Assembly: GCF_027244095.1 (NCBI RefSeq)
Contig: NC_069671.1
Span: 9,367,982 to 9,431,981 of the forward strand
DNA length: 64,000 nt
Source of the DNA: Hemicordylus capensis
Lineage: Eukaryota; Chordata; Lepidosauria; Squamata; Cordylidae
Direction: 5' to 3'
Shown piece by piece: positions 30,047 through 40,735 of this stretch. Both the position numbers and the translations under genes were made by a program. The notes below the pieces were generated by a model. The model made no database searches and was not told the DNA's origin. It saw only the letters and a program-made list of their open reading frames with translations. Position 1 is the stretch's first letter, and each line of letters begins with the position of its first letter.

Positions 30047-30286
30047 CAGTAATCCCTCAACCTATGAACTACTTGACATCCGATGTTTTCGAGTTACGAG
30101 CGACAAAAAAGACCAGAAGTAGTTGCCGGTTTAGATTCAGCTTACTCGACCTACGAATTTTTAGATGCGGTTTCCTCGACTTACGAATGTTTCCAGAGTT
30201 CCGTGGTGCGCTCTTCGACTTACGAAAATTTCGACCTCCGAACGTGCGTTCAGAATGGATTAATTACATAAGTCGAGGGACCACTG
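30047..30286. mobile_element. pogo/Tigger-like MITE
   Basis: 240 bp between TA dinucleotides, with ends CAGTAATCCCTCAACCTATG and ATAAGTCGAGGGACCACTG. TA duplications and CAGT-type ends fit the Tc1/mariner-pogo group. The interior repeats CGACTTACGAA or CGACCTACGAA several times. Non-coding. Confidence 0.85.
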
Positions 30287-30322
30287 TAAGAACATTGGAG
30301 CCAATACTGCCTGAAACAGTAT

Positions 30323-31393
30323 TAGGCTGTTGTCACAACCAGCCTAACCCAGCCTGGATTAGGCTGGTTGTAAGAAAGGACAGGATGCTTGCTGGCGTAT
30401 CCTCTGCTCCCCAGCTGCCTAACCCTGTAAACAATGAGGATGTGCGAACAGGTTCAACTGTTTGGGGTTGAACTGAACCACCCCCTGTTCGGACCGACCC
30501 CGGACCGAACCCCTCAGGACTTCATAAGTTGTTGTTTTAAAAAATTTAATTTGTTTTAAACTTTCCCCCTCTGGGGGAGTTGTCCGAGGTGGCAGGGTGG
30601 GTGGGTCTGTGGAGGTTCCACCTCCCCCCGCCGGCCTCCCTTATGCCATAACTGGCCACTTTTCGGCTTCCCTTATGCCTACTCTTCAGCCTTTCCCCCT
30701 TATCAAGGCGGCCATTTTGGAGGCCGCCACACCTGCACAATAGGCCTCTATGTGGCCTGGGTCATGCCATATGGCATAAGGGAGACCAGCGGTAGCAGAT
30801 GCAACCTCTGCAGACATCCCACCACCACCTTGGAAAACTCCCCCAGAGGGAGTAGGTTTAAATTTCTTTTTTTAAAAAAACCTTGTGGGCCACGCCCCAG
30901 ACTGAACTGAACCAGGGGTAGGTGGGTTGAGGGGGTGCTGAACTGGCCCAATCCAGTTTGGCTCCAGTTCGGACTTGAACCGAACCGGGCCAGCTGGTTC
31001 TGCGCACACCCCTAGTAAATAGACCCAGCTATTAGCCAATGTTAAGGTTGCGCTCACATCCTTAATGGATGTCAGGTATCATGAGTCGCCTCAGGCTGAG
31101 TTCAGCACAAGGAGACACAGAGATGGGTGCGCAGAGTGCCCGCCTGAAGGGGGAATCCCCCAACGCAACACATGTGCCACACCTTGCATTGTGAGATGCT
31201 GGAGGCCAAAACAAGTTCCCCGCATCCTGCTTCGTGCTTCACGGAGCTCCACAGAGCAGGGTTGCCAGCCTGTGTGGAAGCACGGAGAGTACCCCCACCT
31301 CCTCGCCAACATCGTCTGAGGAGAAGGTAAGGTTTACCCTGCCTTCCTCACCCCTGCCTGCCTGCGCACAATGGTGATCATGAGAATCGCCTC
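30323..31393. mobile_element. GAGGC-ended MITE split by another MITE
   Basis: Left end TAGGCTGTTGTCACAACC folds on GGTTGTAAG nearby; right end ATCATGAGAATCGCCTC. Without the nested hAT-like element it is about 490 bp, close to the 514-bp copy at 10765, and shares the CTTGCATTGTGAGATGCTGG core and the GAGACACAGAGATGGGTG block. Confidence 0.8.
30435..31014. mobile_element. hAT-like MITE of the AACCGG family, full copy, nested
   Basis: 580 bp, ends TGAGGATGTGCGAACAGG and GCGCACACCCCTA, flanks GTAAACAA and GTAAATAG (6 of 8). Arms are rich in GAACCGG and GGTTCG words. Same length as the 6591 copy. It is inserted in the GAGGC element and so is younger. Confidence 0.85.
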
Positions 31394-31424
31394 CATGTGT
31401 CCTTGGGACCTTAGATGCGTGGAG

Positions 31425-31712
31425 AGCTGGTCATGTGGTAGCAAGCATGGCTTGTCCACTTAGATAAGCAGCATCTGCCCTGGTTGCATATGAATGGGAA
31501 ACTTGATGTGTGAGCACTGTAAGGTATTCCCCTCAGGGGATGGAGCCGCTCTGGGAAGAGCAGAAGGTTTCAAGTTCTTTCCCTGGCATCTTCAAGATAA
31601 GGCTGAGAGAGATTCCTGCCTGCAACCTTGGAGAAGCCGCTGCCAGTCTGTGAAGACAATACTGAGCTAGATGGACCATTGCTCTGACTCAGTATATGGC
31701 AGCTTCCTATGG
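31425..31712 (+). mobile_element. 5S-headed, CR1-tailed SINE
   Basis: GAGAGCTGGTCATGTGGTAG, TTAGATAAGCAGCATCTGCC and the GGCAGCTTCCTATGG end. Full length, slightly diverged. Confidence 0.9.
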
Positions 31713-31889
31713 TGTTGGTTTTTTAAAAAAATGATCCTGACCATGGTGTGACAACAAAGTGGTATGAGCAGACGAGACCATGAAGGGGCTGATTTAGGAG
31801 CGGGTCCTTTTCCTTCTTGTATGAGCATCCAGAGTTCCGAACAATGAGCACCAAGATGTCTATAGTGACTTTGATGTACGTATTATTTC

Positions 31890-32160
31890 AGTTGTGTTTG
31901 TTTGTTACCTTCCCATGCTCCCTCCCACACAAATGTCCCGTGGTGGTTTACAAAAACAAGACATTAAAACCACCACTAGAAGCCATACATTAAAACACTT
32001 ATACATTTAAAATGGCAATAATAATAATAATAAATATTACAAGTCCTTGTTATTTATAAGGATAAATGTTTATAATTATTTATGTTTTAATTTGTACACC
32101 ACCCAGAGATTTCTATATCAGGATGTATAGGAATACAATCAATCAATCAATAAATAAATA
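31890..32160. mobile_element. Two L2 tails, head to head
   Basis: 31890-32030 is a reversed L2 3' UTR (TGTCCCGTGGTGGTTTACAA); 32060-32160 is a plus-strand L2 tail (TTTGTACACCACCCAGAGAT, then AATC and AAAT repeats). An AAT run lies between. Confidence 0.6.
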
Positions 32161-32197
32161 AATAATTAGTAGTAGTAGTAGTAATAGTAAATAATAA

Positions 32198-32452
32198 ATG
32201 GGTCAGTGGGGAAATGGCTTGACTACCAAGCCAAAGGTTGCAGGTTCAAATCCCCGCTGGTATGTTTCCCAGACTATGGGAAACACCTATATCAGGCAGC
32301 AGTGATATAGGAAGATGCTGAAAGGCATCATCATCTCATACTGCATGGGAGATGTCAATGGTAAACCCTTCCTGTATTCTACCAAAGACAACCTCAGGGC
32401 TCTGTAGACACCAGGAGTCGACACCGACTCAACAGCACACTTTACCTTTAAT
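32198..32452 (+). mobile_element. RTE-tailed tRNA-derived SINE, full length
   Basis: GGTCAGTGGGGAAATGGCTT, B box GGTTCAAATCCCCGC, ATCAGGCAGCAGTGATATAG and AGGAGTCGACACCGACTCAA. Near full length. Confidence 0.92.
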
Positions 32453-32469
32453 AAATAAAACCAACTTAA

Positions 32470-32745
32470 CTGGCCAATGGCTTGCTTAAATCAACAAGTC
32501 TGGAGAACTCTTCTAAGGGCTACCAGAGATGGGGAGGCTCTTAGTTACATCCACAGGGAGTTCATTCCAAAGTCTTGGGGTGGCTATAGACAAGAACTGC
32601 CCTTGAGTCACCACCACATGAGCTGTAGACAGCCACAGGCAGACCTCTCCAGGAAATCTTTATCAATGGTGGGATCCTGAAGCAAAAGGCACTCTCTTAA
32701 ATACCCTGAGCCCGCACTGTTTAGAACTTTACCCTTGGATACAAG
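32470..32745 (-). mobile_element. L2 LINE C-terminal fragment
   Basis: GCTACCAGAGATGGGGAGGC, GGGAGTTCATTCCAAAGTCT, CTCTCTTAAATACCCTGAGC: reversed L2 ORF2 C-terminus of an older subfamily. Confidence 0.75.
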
Positions 32746-32816
32746 CAGAAGATTCATTGTGGTCCTGAGAAAGCAGAAACCTTGTTCACCTTAACTGAAT
32801 CAAGTATGTTTCTTTC

Positions 32817-32900
32817 AATGCCAGGGAGTGAACCTGGGACCTTCTGCATGCAGAAGGCAGAAGCAGATGCCCCACAACTGAGCTATGGACTCATCCCCTA
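32817..32900 (-). mobile_element. tRNA-headed SINE, head only
   Basis: The minus strand shows B box GGTTCACTCCC and A box region CTCAGTTGTGGGGCATCTGC. The head is directly followed by a 5S-headed SINE in plus orientation. Confidence 0.8.
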
Positions 32901-32944
32901 AGGCAAATATCCTCCAAAAGGGGAGAAGAGCTGGTCATGTGGTG

Positions 32945-33250
32945 GGAGGAGAGCTGGTCTTGTGGTAGCAAGCACGAATTGCCCCCTTTGCTAAGCAGGG
33001 TCTGCCCTGGTTTGCATTTGAATGGGAGACTACAATTGGGAGCACTGCAAGATATTCCCCTTAGGGGATGAGGCCACTCTGGGAAGAGCATTTGCATGCA
33101 GAGATTTCCAAGTTCCCTCCCTGGCATCTCCGAAAAAGTGTTGAGAGGTACTCCTGCCTGCAACCTTGGAGAAGCCGCTGCCAGTCTGTGTAGGCATACT
33201 GAGAGAGATGGACCAGTGGTCTGACTCGGTAGAAGGCAGCTTCCTATGAT
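32945..33250 (+). mobile_element. 5S-headed, CR1-tailed SINE
   Basis: GGAGGAGAGCTGGTCTTGTG, TTTGCTAAGCAGGGTCTGCC, then GAAGAGCATTTGCATGCAGA, where the tRNA-derived anticodon arm of the parent SINE is still visible. End AAGGCAGCTTCCTATGATA. Confidence 0.9.
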
Positions 33251-33289
33251 ACATTGCTCATGTATAGTCAGCCATCGGAGGGCAAACCA

Positions 33290-33484
33290 AGGTGAAAACA
33301 GCTTAGCAAAAGGAGACAATTCATGCTCCTTACACGTATATCGGACAACAGCAATATAGGAAGATGCTGAAAGGCATCATCTCATACTGCGCAGGAGATG
33401 GCAATGGTAAACCCCTCCTATATTCTACCATGGCTCTGTGGTCGCCAGGAGTCAAGACCGACTCAACGGCACACTTTACCTTTA
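33290..33484. mobile_element. 5S SINE head piece and truncated RTE-tailed SINE
   Basis: 33290-33335 is a reversed 5S-type head remnant (CAGCTTAGCAAAAGGAGACA). 33337-33484 is the plus-strand 3' half of an RTE-tailed SINE (ATATAGGAAGATGCTGAAAG to GACTCAACGGCACACTTTAC). Confidence 0.8.
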
Positions 33485-34147
33485 CTAGAAAACCACCCCT
33501 CTTCCCCATGTGCTCAATTTCTTCTGTTTATTGTGTGCTTTTGTTTTCTCTTTTGAGAATCCTGCCCTGTTGTGATGAGACATGCTTTATCCCAATCAGA
33601 AAATCTCCCATAATAGCACAGACTGGGCAAAGAGTCATTCTTAGAGATTATACTCTATTAAAGCTTGAAAAGTGAAGGTCAGGAACCTGGCCGCTCTTTC
33701 CACTAAAGAGCAGCACGGAACTAGAAGGAGAGACATCTTAATCTGTCATGGATGGATTAAATACAGCTGGCATTTTGTACCTGAGGAAAACAGGGTTTGG
33801 AGAAAAGCATTGCCCTTAAAAATGAAAACAAAGGGTCCCATTGCTCTGGGCCAGTGGATAACTGATCATCTTGTCCAGCCAAGTGGAAGGCAAAGAGAGC
33901 TAACTTGACTAAGGAACCAAATGTCAGCACCTGGACAGGAATGGAAACTGAAGGAAATGTTGGAGGAGATGAAGACAGACGGTTTGGAGGCACAGATGGA
34001 GGGCTGGGCAGCTTCCCAAAGTGAAGTGTGGCCCAGACTGAGGAAAACCTGCAGGTTTCTGCATCTTTATTTAATTTTTCTAACTCCACAGGTCTAACTC
34101 CACAGGTCAGAGCTCCACAGGTTACAGCGTTCTCTGTTACAACGGTG
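33485..34147. other. Unique sequence, nothing recognised
   Basis: About 660 bp. A short direct repeat of CTAACTCCACAGGT occurs near 34080. No gene recognised. Confidence 0.45.
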
Positions 34148-34240
34148 TTGACTACAACTCCCATCATCCCCAGCTGCAATGGCCTTTAGTAGGGGGTGAT
34201 GGGAGATGCAGTTGACCACAGCTGGAAATCCTTGATACAG
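34148..34240. mobile_element. hAT-like palindromic MITE remnant
   Basis: GACTACAACTCCCATCATCC pairs with GGGTGATGGGAGATGCAGTT. Half-length, with no clear ends. Confidence 0.6.
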
Positions 34241-34289
34241 GGAACACTGTCCTGGAAGAACATGGATGTTGTATTCTATCTAGTAATAA

Positions 34290-34625
34290 GAAAATAAGAA
34301 CATAAGGACAGCCCTGCTGGATCAGGCCCAAGGCACATCTAGTCCAGCATCCTGTTTCACATAGTGGCCCACCAGAAGCCGCTGGAAGCCTACAGCAGGA
34401 GTTGAGGGCATGCCCTCTCTCCTGCTGTTGCTCCCCTGCAACTGTGACTCAGAGGCATCCTGCCTCTGAGGCTGGAGGTGGCCTATAGCCCTCCGACTAG
34501 TAGCCATTGATAGACCTCTCCTCCATGAAGTTATCCAAGCCCTTCTTAAAGCCATCCAGGTTGTTGGCTGTCACCACATCTCGTAGCAGAGAATTCCACA
34601 AGTGATTATGTGTTGTGTGAAAAAA
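34290..34625 (-). mobile_element. CR1 LINE 3' end
   Basis: ACATAAGGACAGCCCTGCTG, CTAGTCCAGCATCCTGTTTC, CTCAGAGGCATCCTGCCTCT, ATTGATAGACCTCTCCTCCA, then GTGTTGTGTGAAAAAATAC. It is cut off by a SINE tail at 34626. Confidence 0.9.
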
Positions 34626-34750
34626 TACAAGATAGGGCTGAGAGAGATTCCTGCCTGCAACCTTGGAGAAGCCGCTGCCAGTCTGTGAAGACAATACTGA
34701 GCTAGATAGACCAAAGGTCTGACTCAGTATATGGAAGCTTCCTATGCTGG
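34626..34750 (+). mobile_element. CR1-tailed SINE, tail half
   Basis: AAGATAGGGCTGAGAGAGAT to TATGGAAGCTTCCTATGC. A 5'-truncated insertion into CR1; the head type cannot be told. Confidence 0.85.
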
Positions 34751-35195
34751 TATGTTCCTATTAAGAACCACTGCTGTAGAGTGTGGGGGATGCATTCAGA
34801 GAGGAAAAGCGAGGGAAAGGAGAAGGAGAAAATTGAGGGGTACATCCCAAGTATCCCTCCTGAAGATCCTCATGTGGCAACTCCTCAATTAAAAGAAATT
34901 AGCAAAACATTATTGAATATGGTTTGTCGGCTTTCAGTGTACGAACATTGCCTTGGATATCCTGCCTGATATATGTCATCCAGCTGCATCATAAAAATTC
35001 AGAGAGACAGAAATGCCTTGAACCACATCAAAGCCTTTCGAGAACAGCACAGCAACAACACAGGATATTACAGGCCATCAATCTTTGTGTTGTGTGAATT
35101 ACAAGTATTCTGAACACAAAGAGACACCGAGGGGATTACACAGCTGTGGCAGCCAGCTCGTGGCATGGTTCGGGAAGGAAAGAAGACAATTGATA
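34751..35195. other. Unique sequence, nothing recognised
   Basis: About 445 bp with no repeat or coding motif seen. Confidence 0.45.
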
Positions 35196-35520
35196 GGCAC
35201 AAAGGAAGATGCTTTCTATTGAGTGAGACCCTTCGTTCATCTAGCTCGGTGTTATCCACACTGATTGGCAGTGGCCCTCCAGAGTTTCAGACAGGTATTT
35301 CCTAGCCCTGCCTGGAAATGCCAGGGATTGAACCTGGGATGCTAGGAGTTGTAGTTCAGCAATATCTGATGGACCCCCATCTAGGAGAGGATTGCTGGTC
35401 TAGGAGAGGAGAGCTGATCTTGTGGCAGATGCTCTGCCACTAAGTTATGGCCTCATCCCCAATAGAGGAGTCTTTCTCAGCCCTATCTGGAGATCCAAGG
35501 GATTGAACCTGGGAACTTTG
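35196..35520 (-). mobile_element. tRNA-headed SINE units with hAT scrap
   Basis: 35196-35339: CR1-like tail, body and start of the head (GGATTGAACCTGGGA). 35340-35395: TAGGAGTTGTAGTTCAGCAA, a hAT MITE scrap. 35425-35520: a tRNA head end plus body of another unit (CTCTGCCACTAAGTTATGGC, ATAGAGGAGTCTTTCTCAGC), consistent with tandem units. Confidence 0.65.
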
Positions 35521-35554
35521 GCATCTCTGTATCTATATCTATATCCTTATTTTT

Positions 35555-36885
35555 TTATTTATTATTTATTTGATTTCTATACCGCCCTTCGGAAAATGGC
35601 TCAGGGCGGTTTACGCAGAGAAATAACAAATAAATAAGATGGACTTCTGTGTCCAAAGGGCTCACAATCTAAAAAGAAACATAAGATAGACACCAGCAAC
35701 CGTCACTGGAGGTACTGTGCTGGCAGAGGCATATCTAGGGAAAATAGCACCTAGGGCAAGCACTGAAATTGGGGCCCCTGTCCAAACATCTGACACCCAT
35801 CTTTCAGATAACTTTACCATAATATCAGCTGAAAAATACAACTCAAGCTCGTTAATCTTTTCATATTTCAAAAACTATTTATCAGTGGACATAGCCAGAC
35901 CAAAAAATGCTGGAAAACAACAAATTTCAGTATGCTGGTGCTCATGAAATACCCAAATACTATGTGGAGGTGTACTTGGAAAACTAAACAGAAGTGCCTG
36001 TCTAATTCTCTACTATGCATTGTAGCATCACTATTACATAAGTTTTAAAAAATAAATGGAGAATTTGACTTTTCCCAGATACTCTGAAAATAATTAAAGG
36101 ATATGTAGAGTAAACTGTGCCACTGCTTGGAATATATTCTAGTCTTTCAGAAAGACACTTAAAACGAGAGAAAGAAACTCCCAGTGGGCCTTAATACTAA
36201 GGATTTCACACTGATTCAGAGACAAACTCACCATTAATAGCTATATTAGCAAAACATCACATTTAACTCACTTATCAAAAGAAGCAAAGTAAGAGCAAAT
36301 GAAATAAATCCTAGCTCATAAGCTTCAGCTCAGTGTTCAAAAGCCCTGATTCTCTGTACATAGTGCCAAACTAAATATGTGTACAGTGACTTATATTATA
36401 TTAATTTTTTTTAAAAAAAATACCTGTAGCCCTTTTGGGGGGCTTCCTAAAGGCCGTGGGGTGTGTGTGTGTCTGCAAATGTTTCCCCTCCCCCCCCCCG
36501 CTGGCCTCTAGGGCCTTGAGGGACCATTTGAACATGTGCGGTGGCCTTTTAAAAAAAAATTGTTTTTAACAAATAGCCGCTGAAAACAAAATGGCCATCA
36601 CGCATACTTAAATGGCCTCTGCAAGGCCTGGCATGGCCTAGGGCCTCATAGAGGCCATTTGAGCATGCACGCACGGTGGCTATTTTGTTTTCGGTGGCCA
36701 TTTTTTTTAAAAAAAAAAAATTTTAATGGCACCCCCTTCAAGTGGTGCCTGGGGCACGTGCCCTGCCTGCCCCACCCTAGATATGCCCCTGTGTGCTGGG
36801 GGTGGACAGGGACAGTTACTCTCCCCCTGCTCAATAAAGAGAATCACCACGTCAAAAGATTCTTCTTTGCCACGTTAGCAGGGGT
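35555..36885 (-). mobile_element. L2-tailed dispersed repeat split by a hAT element
   Basis: Left part 35555-35723 holds the reversed L2 stem and tail (ATACCGCCCTTCGGAAAATG, CAGGGCGGTTTACGCAGAG). Right part 36792-36885 holds GGGACAGTTACTCTCCCCCT and AGAGAATCACCACGTCAAAA. They read as one repeat once the 1,068-bp insert is set aside. Confidence 0.85.
35724..36791. mobile_element. hAT-like non-autonomous element, 1,068 bp
   Basis: Inverted ends CAGAGGCATATCTAGGG and CCCTAGATATGCCCCTG, with a perfect 8-bp duplication TGTGCTGG (35716-35723 and 36792-36799). No transposase frame. Inside are GGTGGC and ATGGCC words in opposed copies around 36530-36700, giving a partly self-complementary right half. 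Confidence 0.9.
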
Positions 36886-37000
36886 CAAACAACAACAAAC
36901 AACAACAAAACAGCAAACAACAACAACAAAAGTAAACAACACAACAACAAAATAACAACAACAAAAGTACCAGCAAACAACAACAACAACAACAGTAATC
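36886..37000. repeat. CAA-rich simple repeat
   Basis: About 115 bp dominated by CAA and ACAAC units, beside the L2-tailed repeat end. Confidence 0.85.
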
Positions 37001-37640
37001 AAATGCCAAAGACTGGGGAGCAATTCAGAGAAGGGAAAAATGCTGGAAGCGTCTTTATCGTAATTGCCACAGGACCCTTTGTCTTAGGCTTGTTGCAGTT
37101 GACAGCAGCAATTGTACACAATAACTCATTAAAATTGTACTTCAGAACAATTAAAAGCACAGATGCCCCACAGTTCCAGCAGAATGTCTTTGGAACTATG
37201 GATGCCGTCAGAGGCTCTGCTAGCGGAATGTAACCGGTCCAAAGAGGCATCTCACAAATGGTAAAATAAATAAATAAGTGAGACGACAATCAAGCGTGCC
37301 AGCAAGGTATTTCAATATTCTGTGGAGAGAGACCAGTTGAAATGAAGACTCCCTGCAATGCTTTCACAGCTGTTGCTCTTTTATGAGCGACTCCAATGCC
37401 ATCTGGTACTCAGAGCCCCTGATCAGCTCTGGAAGGGGGGGAAGATGCTGCTGCTTCAACTCCTATGATTGATGAGGAGCTGACGGTAGCCATACCCCTT
37501 CACTTCAGTGGAGGGCTCGTTGCTGATAAAGCAAGGCTGGAAGGGAGAGATGCACGCCATAGCCTAGGTCTTATTTCTGTGGCTGCACCTGGTTTTGTTT
37601 TGCTGTGCTGAACACAAAAGGTCCCTTCAGATTTGATTAT
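37001..37640. other. Unique sequence, candidate conserved non-coding DNA
   Basis: 37010-37250 has AATTGTACACAATAACTCAT, TTAAAATTGTACTTCAGAAC and similar balanced text, suggestive of a regulatory element. The rest has nothing recognised. Confidence 0.3.
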
Positions 37641-38160
37641 GGGAGAAAGAAATGTGAGAATTGTCCAGCTCCTTACAGTATATGCCTCCTCACAGGCTAT
37701 GCATCACCCACCCCCAGCTATGGGGCAAATGCCCCTCTTTACTCCCTGTAGTTGTCTATCCTTTACAGCTGCTGCCTCTTCCTGCACCGACAGCTGCTCC
37801 CCTCTTCCTGCACAGACCCCCTCCCTTCAGGAGGCGTGCTGCTGATGTCATCCTCGTGTGCCTCCCCTTCAGCCCTTTCAGGGCTCTGCCCCTCCTCTGC
37901 TGGCTCCGTGGCTGAAGCCTGGGCCCTCCATGGGTCGCAGAGGACCACTGGAGCCAAGTCCCTGCCTGTTGGCAGTCTTTCCTCCGCTTCTTCCTGGCTG
38001 CCACCCGTCCCTGCCTCCTCGGACCCCCCTCACCTCTCTGTCCTCAGACGTAAGGACAGCCAGCATTGCTGGACAAGAATCTATTCCAGTCCTGCAGAGG
38101 TGCTGAGCAAGTGTTCAGGGGATGACAGATCAGGAATGGCAGGAGCCCAGTAGCAAAAAA
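37641..38160. other. GC-rich unclassified block
   Basis: About 500 bp, CT-rich on the plus strand, with overlapping open frames on both strands (133 codons plus, 106 minus). None has a recognisable domain. It may be a worn transposon; not assigned. Confidence 0.35.
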
Positions 38161-38231
38161 GCCGATGGCAGGGATGCACATAGCCATTTCTTCAGGACCT
38201 TGGAGAGCTCCTTGTGAGCAAAGACCTAGTA

Positions 38232-38467
38232 AAAAGGTAAAGTGTGCTGTCGAGTCGATGCTGACTCCTGGCAACCACAGAGCCCCGTGGTTGTCTTTGG
38301 TAGAATATAGGAGGGGTTTCCCATTGCCTCCTCCCACACAGTATGAGATGATGCCTTTCAGCATCTTCCTATATCGCTGCTGCCCAGTATAGTACCAGCG
38401 GGAATTCGAACCAGTAACCTTCTGCTTCTAAGTTGAACATTTCTCTGCTGCACCACTTAAGGTGGTT
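38232..38467 (-). mobile_element. RTE-tailed SINE with perfect target duplication
   Basis: Tail side TGCTGTCGAGTCGATGCTGA, body TCCCATTGCCTCCTCCCACA, B box region GGGAATTCGAACCAG. Flanked by a perfect 12-bp direct repeat AAAGACCTAGTA (38220-38231 and 38468-38479), which fixes the element's limits and indicates recent insertion by target-primed reverse transcription. Confidence 0.95.
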
Positions 38468-38555
38468 AAAGACCTAGTATCTGGCTTTAATTGAAGTAAG
38501 CAGATCGAAACCTAGGAAGCTTCCTTATTTATCCATGATCTTCAAATGCACCAGA

Positions 38556-38640
38556 CAGATATTTTATACCACTTTTGAAGAAAGGTTTCCAAGGTGCTTT
38601 ACATAGCGGAATAATAAATAAATAAATGACTCACAAGCTA
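38556..38640 (-). mobile_element. L2 LINE tail scrap
   Basis: TATACCACTTTTGAAGAAAG, AAGGTGCTTTACATAGCGGA, AAATAAATAAA: a reversed L2-like terminal stem and tail. Confidence 0.55.
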
Positions 38641-39599
38641 AAAAAAATCTAAAAATCTTCACTATTTTTCAAACAGGTAAAGAAGGAATCCTTAGAAATT
38701 TGGTCGATTTCAATGAAAAGTTTATGCTTTCAAACACAATTCAAATATCACTGAAGAAGGTGATTTTTTAAATAAATTATCCCTCCTTTTCCTCTACTGC
38801 ATTGGTTGTAGCCTATTATGTTAAGTTGGGTTAAGGGATTTTTACCTCTTCTTTCTCTTTAGTTATATTTACATGTATTATTGTCATCCTTGATTATGTC
38901 TATATACTGTAACCAGAATTTGGATGGGAGAGTGAAGAGTGGGGAGCCAAACCGTGGATCAATTGAACCCATGGTTCCATGAGACATGTGAATGAGGCCA
39001 GGATCACACAATTTAGAGATGATTGTCTGGGGTAGTATACAAATGTAACGATGAATAAGAAAGTGAGACATTCAGCTTTGAAGACTTCAGAGCTCATAAT
39101 GCAGTGTGATGTGGATAAACACAGACATGCATAAGATGGAGCAATTGTGCAGCCTTAGTACTACAGATCCCGTTAAATGTCTCTTCTACCAGTGAAAGTA
39201 AATGTGTGAAAATGCCTATGGCACTGGCTACTATATTTTGAAATCTTGTTTTTTAAAAAACAAAACCCTTTTCCTGAGAAACCCACAAAGAAAATGAAAA
39301 AATGGAAACGTGCCCCCCCTTTACAATTTCCTTTGTACCGCATGCTTAGCACTCCCATAAAAATGAGCTGTTTATCCCCAGAGGCTATCCAAGAGAGCAA
39401 AACTTTAAATAAATATTATAGCATAAAGAGAAATTGGTGTCATGGCTGCTATTTTCAAGACTTCCAGATTTATTGCCTTAGAGAAATGAAATTCTATTTT
39501 TCTTATCTATTGGTGCCTTAAAACATATGGCCAAAGACATAAATTGGTTCTCCACCTTAAACACTTGCTTGAAGCCTACAGCTGAGCAGCGTGGCGATG

Positions 39600-39659
<60 letters not shown>

Positions 39660-40224
39660 CTCCCTGCTTCATCTCACCTCTGACCTGGTATTTTCCAGCC
39701 ACCAGAAAAGTTTGGACACCGAGAGTCTGATAATCATAAAAAAGCATCTTTAAAATTGTAATTAAAAGGTGAAGGCAGCGCAGTCAGCAATGGTGAGCTT
39801 CATTAAACATTACCTTGAACATTTTAATTCACTCCATTGAAATTCTATTAAAACATCGTTTATCTCGCACAGAGAGGCCTGTGAGGGAGTGAGATGAAGA
39901 AAGAATTAGTGTTGAGAATTAAAAAGGAAACTTGCATTTGTTGGGATGCATGGCACTGTAGATTCTCTTAGTTCTACAGCAAGGGAGGTTCAGTTTCTGT
40001 CCTATGAACCTGGCACCAACACCTTCTAGTGTAAAAAGGTCCAGAGAAAGTGAAGATACAGGTGAAGTTTCAGATAATTCATCCCTTCCAAGGCCAATTT
40101 GCCAAAGGGAAAACTCCTTGACATATTTGAGATCAACTTTTTAAAAGTCTTGAAAGACATATTTTTTCACCCAAACATATTAACTAGACATGTGGCTTTA
40201 AATCATTTTAAGGCTTTTGTGCCG
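38641..40224. other. Unique AT-rich sequence, candidate conserved non-coding DNA
   Basis: About 1.6 kb with no transposon apart from a TA microsatellite. 39740-39900 (ATTGTAATTAAAAGGTGAAG, TTCATTAAACATTACCTTGA) has the look of an enhancer-type conserved element. Confidence 0.35.
39604..39656. repeat. TA microsatellite
   Basis: About 53 bp of pure TA dinucleotides; strongly self-complementary. Reads as spurious YIYIYI frames on both strands. Confidence 0.95.
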
Positions 40225-40293
40225 GTTTCAATTTGTTTTCTGTTGTTGTAAACTGCCCAGATTCAGAGGTTTGGGTCATTGTACAGATATAAT

Positions 40294-40347
<54 letters not shown>
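40225..40347. repeat. L2 tail with GATA microsatellite
   Basis: TTGTTGTAAACTGCCCAGAT and TTGTACAGATATAATTAGAT are an L2 tail; about 54 bp of GATA repeats follow at 40294-40347, grown from the tail. Confidence 0.8.
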
Positions 40348-40349
<2 letters not shown>

Positions 40350-40360
40350 CAGCCAAACCT

Positions 40361-40735
40361 GATTAGGAATATAGGAAGCTGCTTTATGCCAAGTCAGACA
40401 TTTGGTTAATCTAGCGCCATATTGCCTACACCGAATGGCTCTCCAGGATTTCAGGCTGGAATCTCTCCAGCCCTACCTGGAAATGCCTCCAGGATGTAAA
40501 TCTGGGACCATCTGTAGGTGCTCGTCCACTGATCCATGACCTTGTCCCCAAGGAGGAATATCTTACAGCACTTACAGGTGGTCTCCCATCCAAATGCAAT
40601 TTTATTTATTTTTATTTTTACATTTCTATACCACCTTTTGTTAAAAGAAAACCCCAAGACGGTTACTGGCAATCCCAGTAGGGCCCTGCTTAGCAAAGGG
40701 GATCATCCATGATTGCTACCAGAAGACCAGCTCTC
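40361..40735 (-). mobile_element. tRNA- and 5S-type SINE pieces with an L2 tail inside
   Basis: 40361-40535 has CR1-like tail, body and tRNA head remnant (GATCCATGACCTTGTCCCC). 40541-40595 continues as 5S-type link (GGAATATCTTACAGCACTTA). An L2 tail scrap (40601-40665) interrupts before the 5S head (GCCCTGCTTAGCAAAGGGGA to ACCAGCTCTCC). tRNA and 5S heads lie next to each other here, useful for the origin of the chimera. Confidence 0.7.

Noticed and set aside
37752-38153. 133-codon frame in a GC-rich block as a host exon
   Set aside because: Open in several frames on both strands because of skewed composition; no recognisable domain.
39604-39656. Possible CRISPR-like or regulatory array
   Set aside because: It is a plain TA microsatellite without spacers.
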